This document shows, in pieces, positions 1 to 4,778 of a DNA stretch of 5,264 nucleotides (the stretch's first letter is position 1; each line of letters begins with the position of its first letter). The notes beneath the pieces are model-generated. The model ran no database searches. It saw nothing but the letters and a program-made list of their open reading frames with translations, and was not told the DNA's origin. The DNA comes from Thermococcus sp. Lineage in GTDB: Archaea; Methanobacteriota_B; Thermococci; Thermococcales; Thermococcaceae. Position numbers and translations under genes: made by a program. The stretch spans positions 1-5,264 of the forward strand of contig WAMH01000257.1 in NCBI GenBank assembly GCA_015522395.1. Direction: 5' to 3'.

Positions 1-2
1 GA

Positions 3-674
3 ATGATAATCGCCTTTGACTTCGACGGAACGCTCGCTGACACCTACTGGTGCATTGAGGAGGCATTCAAGCGCGCCCTTCAAAAGCGCTACCGCTGGCT
101 CCCCGGAAAGGCGCTCTGGGCGAAGCTTCTGACGAAGATAGAGCTTCAGTTCGAGAGGCCGACCTTCGGAGGCCACAAGAGGAAGACGAAGGCGCCGTTC
201 TTCCTCAGGACGAAGTTCTTCGAGACGTGGTTCGAGGAGAGGGCGAAGCTGACGAAGCCGATAGACGACTCCCCGGAACTGCTCAGGAGGCTCAAAGAAG
301 AGGGGCACACCGTTATCTCTTTCTCCGCCGAGGACTTCATAGACGGCATGAAGGCCAGAAGGCTGAAGATGATGGGAATCTACGACCTCTTTGATGACGT
401 TATCGTCTTTGGGCACGAGATGACGCTGGATGAGGCATTCAAGCTCGTCCGCGAGAAGTACGGAAACGAGACCTTCATCTGGGTGGACGACAAGCCCTGG
501 CGCTTCATCGGCCACGGCGACGAGAACACGGAATACGTCTGGTACTACTTCCCGTTCACTGCTAAATTCATCGAGAAGAAGCGTGAGAGGCTTGCGCTCA
601 TACCCCACCTTCACATAATACGGGACCTTTGGAGCATCTTCGACGTCATAGAGAGGGTAAAGAGAGAGCGTTAA
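3..674 (+). CDS. HAD-superfamily hydrolase (probable phosphatase)
   Basis: A 223-residue cytoplasmic protein of the haloacid dehalogenase superfamily, probably a Mg2+-dependent phosphatase acting on a small phosphorylated compound; the substrate cannot be told. Motif I is D6-F-D8-G-T10, where D6 would be the nucleophile and D8 the acid/base. Motif II is probably S106 or S108 in the strand VISFS. The acidic motif IV pair is D162-D163 in FIWVDDKP. The motif III lysine is not certain; K117, K122 and K147 are candidates. Residues about 14-95 between motifs I and II form a helical C1-type cap rich in Lys, Arg and aromatics. The tail (about 180-223) is long, basic and aromatic. The ATG at 3 puts motif I at the usual distance from the N-terminus, so the protein is probably complete, but only two bases lie upstream and no ribosome binding site can be seen. 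The gene converges on the next one, with a 4-base stop-codon overlap. Confidence 0.85.
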   Translation: MIIAFDFDGTLADTYWCIEEAFKRALQKRYRWLPGKALWAKLLTKIELQFERPTFGGHKRKTKAPFFLRTKFFETWFEERAKLTKPIDDSPELLRRLKEEGHTVISFSAEDFIDGMKARRLKMMGIYDLFDDVIVFGHEMTLDEAFKLVREKYGNETFIWVDDKPWRFIGHGDENTEYVWYYFPFTAKFIEKKRERLALIPHLHIIRDLWSIFDVIERVKRER

Positions 675-955
675 CCCGAATCAGCGTTGGTGTATTCAAT
701 GGTGTCCTCGACGAACTCATCGTAGGTCTCGCCGTCCACTTCCTCAAGCTTCATTGAGAACTCCCTTCCCAACGACCATCTCACAGCCACGTTTCCCCTG
801 TCGGTCTCCGCCACGACCAGTCCGAAGGGAAGGTCGCCGGCCCAGTGATGCTTCGAGAATGCTATCTTAAATCCCCTGCGCTTGAGTTCTTTCAGTATCT
901 CCTCATAGGTTCTGCCCGGTCCGTAGGGACTCTTGACGAAGCCAATATAGGCCAT
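671..955 (-). CDS. Small protein of unknown function (94 aa)
   Basis: I do not recognise this family. The 94-residue product has no signal peptide, membrane segment or cysteine, so it is likely a soluble cytoplasmic protein. A GPGRTYEEILKELKRRGFKI stretch (residues about 13-32) reads as a glycine loop followed by a helix. Next come an HHWAGDLP motif (36-43), beta-like segments (FGLVVAETDRGNVAVRW) and an acidic C-terminal third (LEEVDGETYDEFVEDTIEY). It is supported as a real gene by an ATG start with a GGTGAG ribosome binding site (961-966) five bases upstream, a well-placed archaeal promoter, and exact packing against the HAD gene (shared TTAA at 671-674). It is transcribed divergently from the metallophosphoesterase gene. 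Its job is not known; it may be restricted to Thermococcales, which is a guess. Confidence 0.8.
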   Translation of the reverse strand: MAYIGFVKSPYGPGRTYEEILKELKRRGFKIAFSKHHWAGDLPFGLVVAETDRGNVAVRWSLGREFSMKLEEVDGETYDEFVEDTIEYTNADSG

Positions 956-960
956 TTTTA

Positions 961-966
961 CTCACC
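961..966 (-). promoter_or_regulatory. Ribosome binding site of the 94-aa gene
   Basis: On the minus strand the sequence reads GGTGAGTAAAAATG. GGTGAG is a good match to the anti-Shine-Dalgarno end of thermococcal 16S rRNA and sits five bases before the ATG at 955-953, which fixes the start. Confidence 0.75.
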
Positions 967-986
967 ATTGTTCCATTGAGGGTCAG

Positions 987-1003
987 ATTTAAAACCTTTT
1001 CGG
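987..1003 (-). promoter_or_regulatory. BRE/TATA promoter of the 94-aa gene
   Basis: Read on the minus strand, an A-rich BRE (CCGAAAAGG, 1003-995) is followed at once by the TATA element TTTTAAAT (994-987). Placing transcription start about 26 bases from the TATA centre puts it near 964, giving a leader of roughly 10 bases that just includes the GGTGAG ribosome binding site. The match to the thermococcal promoter pattern is strong; the start site is inferred. Confidence 0.7.
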
Positions 1004-1010
1004 TTCCCCT

Positions 1011-1025
1011 AACAAAGCTTAAAAG
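1011..1025 (+). promoter_or_regulatory. BRE/TATA promoter of the metallophosphoesterase gene
   Basis: The sequence AACAAAG (1011-1017) followed by CTTAAAAG (1018-1025) fits a BRE plus TATA element on the plus strand. A start about 26 bases from the TATA centre falls at about 1047, exactly on the ATG proposed for the metallophosphoesterase, so the mRNA would be leaderless. The element lies back to back with the minus-strand promoter; the TATA centres are only about 31 bases apart, so the two transcription complexes may interfere. Confidence 0.6.
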
Positions 1026-1046
1026 CCGGTGGGGGAACCATTGTAC

Positions 1047-1742
1047 ATGAAACCAGTTCCACTGCCGGAGAGGGCGCTCAAACTCGGGAGAAACCTTGTC
1101 GTAGCGGACCTCCACCTCGGCTACGAGGTGGCCATGGCGAGGGAGGGCTTCTACCTTCCGAGGGTGTTCCACGAGGTAGTTGGAAGGCTGAAGGGGGTTA
1201 TTGAGGGGGAGAAGCCGAAGCGCCTCATCATAGACGGCGATTTAAAGCACTCCTTTGTCCCCGAGTGGCGCGAGAGGGAAGAACTCAAGGCCTTTGTGGA
1301 TGAAGTTTCCCCTCTCGTTGATGAGCTTGTTCTGGTCAGGGGCAACCACGACGTTGGAACGCTCTGGCTGAGGGAGCTTGGCGTTGAAGTGGTCGATGAA
1401 CTCGAACTCGGTGGATGGAAGCTCGTTCACGGGCATAAACTCGTCGAGGGCGAGCGCTTCATAATCGGGCACGAGCATCCGGCTGTAAGGCTCCGTGACG
1501 AGGTGGGGGCGCTCGTGAAGGTGCCGGCCTTTTTGATGAGCGATGAGCTTGTAGTCCTCCCGGCCTTCAGCCCCTGGGCCTACGGAAACGACGTGCTGAG
1601 GGAGATAGTCTCACCCTTCCTGAGGGCATACGACGTCTCAAGGGCGCGCGTCCTCGTCCCCCTCGAGGGAGAAGTCCTCGATTTCGGGGAACTCGAGAGG
1701 CTCTCCAGAGTACTGCGGAAGCTCAACTCCGCAAACCTTTAA
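1047..1742 (+). CDS. SbcD/Mre11-related metallophosphoesterase (COG1407/TIGR00024 type)
   Basis: A 231-residue calcineurin-like phosphoesterase of the archaeal ICC-like, SbcD-related class, expected to use two metal ions to hydrolyse a phosphoester; the natural substrate is not known. The metal-binding motifs appear in order: D21-x-H23 (VVADLHLGYE), G64-D65-L-K-H68, G99-N-H-D102, H128-G-H130 and G141-H-E-H144. All are intact and the length is normal for the stand-alone domain. It lacks the capping and coiled-coil-linked regions of true Mre11 nucleases, so a role in double-strand break repair should not be assumed. The start is chosen at ATG 1047: an in-frame GTG at 1029 abuts the TATA element and would precede the predicted transcription start, and a TTG at 1041 is a weaker alternative behind the GGTGGGGG tract (1028-1035). 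No signal peptide, so cytoplasmic. The gene ends with a small hairpin that leads into the next promoter. Confidence 0.87.
   Translation: MKPVPLPERALKLGRNLVVADLHLGYEVAMAREGFYLPRVFHEVVGRLKGVIEGEKPKRLIIDGDLKHSFVPEWREREELKAFVDEVSPLVDELVLVRGNHDVGTLWLRELGVEVVDELELGGWKLVHGHKLVEGERFIIGHEHPAVRLRDEVGALVKVPAFLMSDELVVLPAFSPWAYGNDVLREIVSPFLRAYDVSRARVLVPLEGEVLDFGELERLSRVLRKLNSANL
1714..1733 (+). repeat. 6-bp stem hairpin at the end of the metallophosphoesterase gene
   Basis: TGCGGA (1714-1719) and TCCGCA (1728-1733) are perfect inverted repeats around an 8-base loop, inside the last codons of the phosphoesterase gene and just upstream of the PrsW promoter. It might affect the mRNA 3' end, but it is not followed by a T-run and may be chance coding structure. 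Confidence 0.4.
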
Positions 1743-1744
1743 AC
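1731..1744 (+). promoter_or_regulatory. Candidate BRE/TATA promoter of the PrsW gene
   Basis: GCAAAC (1731-1736) followed by CTTTAAAC (1737-1744) matches a thermococcal BRE/TATA pair and overlaps the phosphoesterase stop codon (1740-1742). The predicted transcription start is near 1767, giving a leader of about seven bases before the GTG start at 1774. Because the upstream gene is only 31 bases away, read-through from it is also possible. Confidence 0.55.
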
Positions 1745-1769
1745 TCCAAAGGAGTAACTCCACCGGTGG
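1743..1769 (+). repeat. Cluster of short dyads between TATA box and PrsW start
   Basis: Three pentamers alternate in orientation: ACTCC (1743-1747), GGAGT (1751-1755), ACTCC (1757-1761). The middle one can pair with either neighbour (3-base or 1-base spacer). They run into a perfect 10-bp palindrome CCACCGGTGG (1760-1769) that overlaps the ribosome binding site. A further ACTCC copy lies at 1726-1730. The position between TATA element and start codon is where archaeal repressors commonly bind, so an operator is possible; the 1-3 base loops make an RNA hairpin less likely than a protein site. Confidence 0.5.
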
Positions 1770-1770
1770 T
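1765..1770 (+). promoter_or_regulatory. Ribosome binding site deciding the GTG start of the PrsW gene
   Basis: GGTGGT lies three bases before GTG 1774. It supports this non-ATG start; no in-frame ATG follows until well inside the first membrane-spanning region and its conserved DRYEPEP motif. Confidence 0.55.
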
Positions 1771-1773
1771 AAC

Positions 1774-2475
1774 GTGAACGCGCTCAGTGCCCTCATATTC
1801 TTCGCCTACGGTCCAGCACTGGCAATACTGTGGTACTTCTATCACGCGGACAGGTACGAGCCCGAGCCGAGGCGCTACGTCATAGGTACTTTCCTCCTCG
1901 GTGGAACCCTCTCCGTTGGCATAGCCTACATCCTGGAGAGCGTACTGACGGTCGGGGGCATGATCCAGCCCCTTCTCCCGACGACAGCTTTTTATGTTGC
2001 TTTGGTGGCAGGCCTCGTGGAGGAGCCATCGAAGGCGCTGGCTATAAGATGGCCCTTCAAGGCCGGCCAGATGGATGGCATCATGGACGGTCTTGTCTAC
2101 GGCGCCGCGGCAGGTCTTGGCTTCGCCGCCACAGAGAACTTCATGTACGGCCTCGGCTGGGGCCTCGGGGTCACGCTGATGCGCGCATTCCTAACGCCCT
2201 TCGCCCACGCAACGTGGAGCGCGATAATCGGCGTCGGCTACGGCCTGAAGGCGGAGGGAAAGGCAGACTCCCTGACCGGCTACTTCCTGCTGGCGATGTT
2301 CCTCCACTTCCTGTGGGACTACTACGCATTCCTGAGCGCGACGGTTCCGGCTTACAACATCGTCCTGATAGTTCTGCTCGGTGTCAACCTGGCCATACTG
2401 AGGTACTTCATGATAGCCGGCCTCGCGGAGGACAGGTCGAGGCTGCTCTACTACTGGTTCAGGAGGGGTGTTTGA
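1774..2475 (+). CDS. PrsW-family glutamic intramembrane protease
   Basis: A 233-residue polytopic membrane protein of the PrsW family (COG2339), intramembrane metal-independent proteases related to CAAX processing enzymes. Bacillus PrsW cleaves the anti-sigma factor RsiW; archaea have no such sigma system, so the target here is open. Visible family signatures are DRYEPEP (26-32) after the first helix, E83-E84-P-S-K87 in the conserved EExxK motif, the MDG-x2-DGLVYGAAAG segment (100-113), GFAATE121-N (116-122), H145 in PFAHATW and H178 in LHFLWDYY. About seven hydrophobic segments can be drawn, near 4-21, 36-57, 70-90, 104-126, 128-156, 168-190 and 194-216, with a basic C-terminal tail (RSRLLYYWFRRGV). 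Length is typical and all key residues are intact. The gene starts with GTG behind GGTGGT and is followed after one base by a small gene, so the two are almost certainly co-transcribed. Confidence 0.9.
   Translation: MNALSALIFFAYGPALAILWYFYHADRYEPEPRRYVIGTFLLGGTLSVGIAYILESVLTVGGMIQPLLPTTAFYVALVAGLVEEPSKALAIRWPFKAGQMDGIMDGLVYGAAAGLGFAATENFMYGLGWGLGVTLMRAFLTPFAHATWSAIIGVGYGLKAEGKADSLTGYFLLAMFLHFLWDYYAFLSATVPAYNIVLIVLLGVNLAILRYFMIAGLAEDRSRLLYYWFRRGV
2461..2470 (+). promoter_or_regulatory. Ribosome binding site within the PrsW 3' end
   Basis: AGGAGGGGTG, in the last codons of the PrsW gene, offers GGAGG and GGTG cores at suitable distance (six bases from GGTG) from ATG 2477. It is too close to serve the in-frame GTG at 2468, so it decides the start of the downstream small gene. 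Confidence 0.7.
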
Positions 2476-2476
2476 G

Positions 2477-2680
2477 ATGGGCAAGATTGAGGACGCGCTC
2501 TTTGAGGCCCGACCCTACGTCGAGTACTGGGATAAGCTTAAGGAACTCGTGGAAAAGCTGTGGAACGGGGCGGGGAGCGAGGAGGAGTTCATCAAGCGGA
2601 TAAAGGAGGAAATGGCAAAAGCGGAAGAGCCTTTCAAGACGGACCTCAGGATATTCCTTCAGAAGTTCGAGTCTCCCTGA
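2477..2680 (+). CDS. Small charged helical protein coupled to PrsW (67 aa)
   Basis: I do not recognise this family. The 67-residue product is strongly charged and predicted helical: a first helix region about residues 2-29 (KIEDALFEARPYVEYWDKLK onward), a glycine turn NGAGS (30-34) and a second helical stretch about 35-64 ending FLQKFESP. It has no cysteine, signal peptide or membrane segment, so it would be a small cytoplasmic helical hairpin. It begins one base after the PrsW stop codon, with its ribosome binding site inside the PrsW gene, so translation is probably coupled. A role as partner or regulator of the protease is only inferred from this layout. An in-frame GTG at 2468 would add three residues but has poor ribosome binding site spacing. 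A T-rich stretch right after the stop codon ends the operon. Confidence 0.8.
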   Translation: MGKIEDALFEARPYVEYWDKLKELVEKLWNGAGSEEEFIKRIKEEMAKAEEPFKTDLRIFLQKFESP

Positions 2681-2689
2681 ATCCTCCAC

Positions 2690-2706
2690 TTTTTGCTAAC
2701 CTTTTT
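2690..2706 (+). terminator. T-run terminator of the PrsW operon
   Basis: Two T5 runs (2690-2694 and 2702-2706) lie 10 to 26 bases after the stop codon in an otherwise GC-rich region. Thermococcal RNA polymerase stops at oligo-T tracts without a hairpin, and none is seen here. Confidence 0.65.
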
Positions 2707-2730
2707 GATGAATACGTAAAATCTGAATAG

Positions 2731-2744
2731 GAAAAGTATTTAAA
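2731..2744 (+). promoter_or_regulatory. BRE/TATA promoter of the lipoprotein gene
   Basis: GAAAAG (2731-2736) followed by TATTTAAA (2737-2744) is the best promoter match in the window. The predicted start is near 2767, giving a leader of about 21 bases with GGAGGT at 2776-2781, six bases before ATG 2788. The 107-base gap 2681-2787 thus holds a terminator followed by a promoter and no gene. Confidence 0.78.
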
Positions 2745-2787
2745 CCCCGATTTTGAAGTTCTCTCGAAAACAATTGGAGGTAGTACT

Positions 2788-3585
2788 ATGAGGAGACTCG
2801 TCGCAGTGCTTCTCATGGTGGCCATTGCTCTCGCCAGCGGGTGCATAGGGAGTGGAGTTGGGCTCACCGAGGAAAAGGTTTTAAACGCGGTTCAGGGCAT
2901 AGACACAGCCAAATACGCCCAGAACTTCTCCATGAGCATGTACTTCATCGAACCTCACACCAACAGGACAGTCAACTTAACGGCCTTAGGTCACGTTACG
3001 GGAGTCTTCAACAGGACGGCTAACGTTGAGACCGGGAACATGAGCATGAGGGTTCACGCCTCTGGCATGAACATCACCCTCAACTGGCCCTACTTCATCA
3101 ACGGAAGCACCGCGTACTTTAAAATCGACGGCAGGTGGTACCGCGCAGAGCAAGATGACCTCTACACTGAAGCCAGCGGTTCACTCAACGTCAAGTACAT
3201 CGAGAACCTCCTTAAAACCAAGAATGTAACTATTGAAAAACTCGCCGACGGCTACGCCTTCAGGGTGAACGTGACCTTCTGGGAGTACGTGAAGGCCACC
3301 AACCAGACCTCTTACCTGAGGGATAAATGGGGCAACGAGAGCCGCGTCAACGTAACGACCCGCTCGGGATGGGTAGAGGTTCATCTGAGGGAGGATGGCA
3401 CCCCGACGTTTATCGAGACATATATGAACCTGGTTTTGTCCATAAGTGGCCTGAACGGGGAGGAAATCGACGTCCACATGGTGATACACAACAGCGTTTC
3501 CCTCTTCGACATCAACGGGCACGTTGAGATAAACGCTCCGGAGGGAATAAATAAAGCAAAAAACCTTGAAGAGGCGCTCTGGTGA
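2788..3585 (+). CDS. Secreted lipoprotein, densely N-glycosylated (predicted)
   Basis: A 265-residue surface protein of unknown function. The N-terminus has two arginines, a hydrophobic core (LVAVLLMVAIAL) and an ASGC lipobox with C19 as the predicted lipid-modified residue, followed by a short Gly/Ser linker, so the mature protein should be anchored outside the membrane. The mature part (about 246 residues) looks mostly beta-rich, with repeated NxT/S-bearing strands; it recalls LolA/LppX-like lipoproteins in general shape, but I cannot confirm that. Twelve NxS/T sequons are visible at N46, N59, N63, N75, N84, N95, N105, N146, N161, N172, N183 and N188, and none after that. Aromatic-rich segments include FINGSTAYFKIDGRWYRAEQ (103-122). 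The start is fixed by GGAGGT six bases upstream and by the signal peptide. The gene is monocistronic and converges on the flavoprotein gene eight bases beyond its stop. Confidence 0.85.
   Translation: MRRLVAVLLMVAIALASGCIGSGVGLTEEKVLNAVQGIDTAKYAQNFSMSMYFIEPHTNRTVNLTALGHVTGVFNRTANVETGNMSMRVHASGMNITLNWPYFINGSTAYFKIDGRWYRAEQDDLYTEASGSLNVKYIENLLKTKNVTIEKLADGYAFRVNVTFWEYVKATNQTSYLRDKWGNESRVNVTTRSGWVEVHLREDGTPTFIETYMNLVLSISGLNGEEIDVHMVIHNSVSLFDINGHVEINAPEGINKAKNLEEALW
3558..3563 (-). terminator. Possible T6 terminator of the redox operon inside the lipoprotein gene
   Basis: On the minus strand a T6 run followed by GCTTTATTTATTCC lies about 30 bases past the stop codon of the flavoprotein gene, within the last codons of the convergent lipoprotein gene (encoding INKAKNL). 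Because only eight bases separate the two stops, the operon must terminate inside the opposing gene, and this is the best T-rich site. Confidence 0.45.
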
Positions 3586-3593
3586 CAGGGGCT

Positions 3594-4778
3594 TCAAACT
3601 ACCTCAACAGTAATCCTTATTACCCCCCCGATCTCTTCTTTTCTCAAAGTTGTTTTCACAACCTCCGAGGGCACAATCGTTGCGGGCCCTGTTTTCTTCC
3701 CGATCTCGGGAATCCTTAACCCTGCTTCCTTCACGGGTTTTGATACGCGGAGGTATATCCGGGCGTCCCTCTCACCGCTGATCCTCTGTGGAATCACAGC
3801 GAGGACGTTCTCCCCTGCCTCGACGGGGATCCAGAGGGCGCTCCTGATGCCGCCGTTCTCGACGAACTCGTTAGCACCGCAAGCGGCAAGCTCACCCTGA
3901 TCCATCGCGATCCTCGGGTCGTAGATGGTCATCAGAGCGCTCCCCGCGACGAAGATTCCCGGGATGGTCGTTTCAAGCAGTTCGTTTACCACAGGTCCCC
4001 TCGTCGCGGGATCAATCTCGGCTCCGAGCTTCACGAGCTTTTTAACGGCCGGAACCGGCTCAACTCCAACGATCAGCGTATCGGCATCAAGCCATACCTC
4101 ACCGTCGGGCTTTACAACCCTAACGCGCTCGACCCTCCTCAGCCCGCGGACCTCTGACACCTTGGAGCCGGTATATATCCGAGCGCCAAGCTCCGAGAGC
4201 CTGCTCAGGTAATCCTTGGAGCCAAGGGCGTATTCCGCCTCCTCTACTACAGCGGCCACTTCGGCACCCTTTTCGGCCAGCTTCACGGCCAATGCCAGGG
4301 CGGAGTCGTTCGAGCCGCTGACAACGACTTTCCTTCCTGGAAGTGCTCCATAGGAGATAAGCTCCCTTGCCTCCCCAACGGTATAAACCCCTGCCCCGCG
4401 GTCGCCTATAATTCCTGCCTCGAAGGCGTGTCTCTCACGGGTTCCGGCGGCGTAGATTATCGCTTTGGCCCAGACAAGCTTTGTTCCCTCAGGGGAGGTG
4501 AACACAACGGCCTTCTCCATGTCGGAGTAGTTCCTGATTTCGATGACTCTGGCAGAGGTTAGAAAGTCAACGCTGCTTCCTTTAATCCCCTCCACAAGTT
4601 CTGAAGCGAGCTTTTCGTTGCACCGCCTCAGGTTTTCACCGAGAACGGGATTCTCGTTGAGGAGCAGAACCTCAAGCCCAAGCTCCCCGGCCTTCCTCGC
4701 CGCGGCCATTCCCGCGGGCCCACCACCTATGACAACGACATCGTAGTTAAGCATCGGAATTTGAGGGAACATCATCAT
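3594..4778 (-). CDS. NAD/FAD-dependent oxidoreductase (partner of GlpA-like dehydrogenase)
   Basis: A 394-residue cytoplasmic flavoprotein of the two-dinucleotide-binding-domain oxidoreductases. The FAD site is at the N-terminus (YDVVVIGGGPAGMAAA, glycines G18-G20 and G23) with an acidic end to the fold near E42. AAGTRER (110-116) and a C-terminal IPGIFVAGSA segment (272-281) complete FAD binding. The second nucleotide-binding fold (150-180) has GSNDSA at 155-160, in which the second glycine of GxGxxG/A is Asn. No CxxC redox pair is present (the only cysteines are C53 and C300), so it is not a disulfide reductase. Residues about 310-394 form an extra, probably beta-rich C-terminal domain. Such proteins accompany GlpA-like dehydrogenases and are thought to pass electrons to or from NAD(P). 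The ATG at 4778 overlaps the upstream stop as ATGA, with GGGAGG eight bases before it; three ATGs in a row leave the exact start slightly open. Confidence 0.85.
   Translation of the reverse strand: MMMFPQIPMLNYDVVVIGGGPAGMAAARKAGELGLEVLLLNENPVLGENLRRCNEKLASELVEGIKGSSVDFLTSARVIEIRNYSDMEKAVVFTSPEGTKLVWAKAIIYAAGTRERHAFEAGIIGDRGAGVYTVGEARELISYGALPGRKVVVSGSNDSALALAVKLAEKGAEVAAVVEEAEYALGSKDYLSRLSELGARIYTGSKVSEVRGLRRVERVRVVKPDGEVWLDADTLIVGVEPVPAVKKLVKLGAEIDPATRGPVVNELLETTIPGIFVAGSALMTIYDPRIAMDQGELAACGANEFVENGGIRSALWIPVEAGENVLAVIPQRISGERDARIYLRVSKPVKEAGLRIPEIGKKTGPATIVPSEVVKTTLRKEEIGGVIRITVEVV
3631..3644 (+). terminator. Possible pyrimidine-rich terminator of the lipoprotein gene
   Basis: ATCTCTTCTTTTCT, about 45 bases after the lipoprotein stop codon and inside the 3' end of the convergent flavoprotein gene, is the first T-rich stretch on the plus strand, with a further TGTTTTC at 3651-3657. 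The longest T-run is only four, so this is a weak call. Confidence 0.3.

Noticed and set aside
903..1172. 89-codon minus-strand open frame across the divergent promoter region
   Set aside because: It runs through both promoters and antisense to the DLHLGYE motif of the phosphoesterase, and has no ribosome binding site in a sensible place.
1047..1742. Assignment of the phosphoesterase as the Mre11/SbcD repair nuclease
   Set aside because: At 231 residues it has only the core domain and no Rad50-type ATPase gene is beside it; it fits the separate SbcD-related archaeal class.
1830..2603. Long open frame (257 codons) overlapping the PrsW gene in another plus frame
   Set aside because: Its translation is very rich in Arg, Gly and Pro, has no domain, and covers the well-supported PrsW frame; it is a by-product of GC-rich codon use.
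3181..3597. 138-codon minus-strand open frame opposite the lipoprotein gene
   Set aside because: It lies wholly antisense to the lipoprotein gene, whose signal peptide, lipobox and sequons prove the plus frame; no promoter or ribosome binding site was seen for the minus frame.
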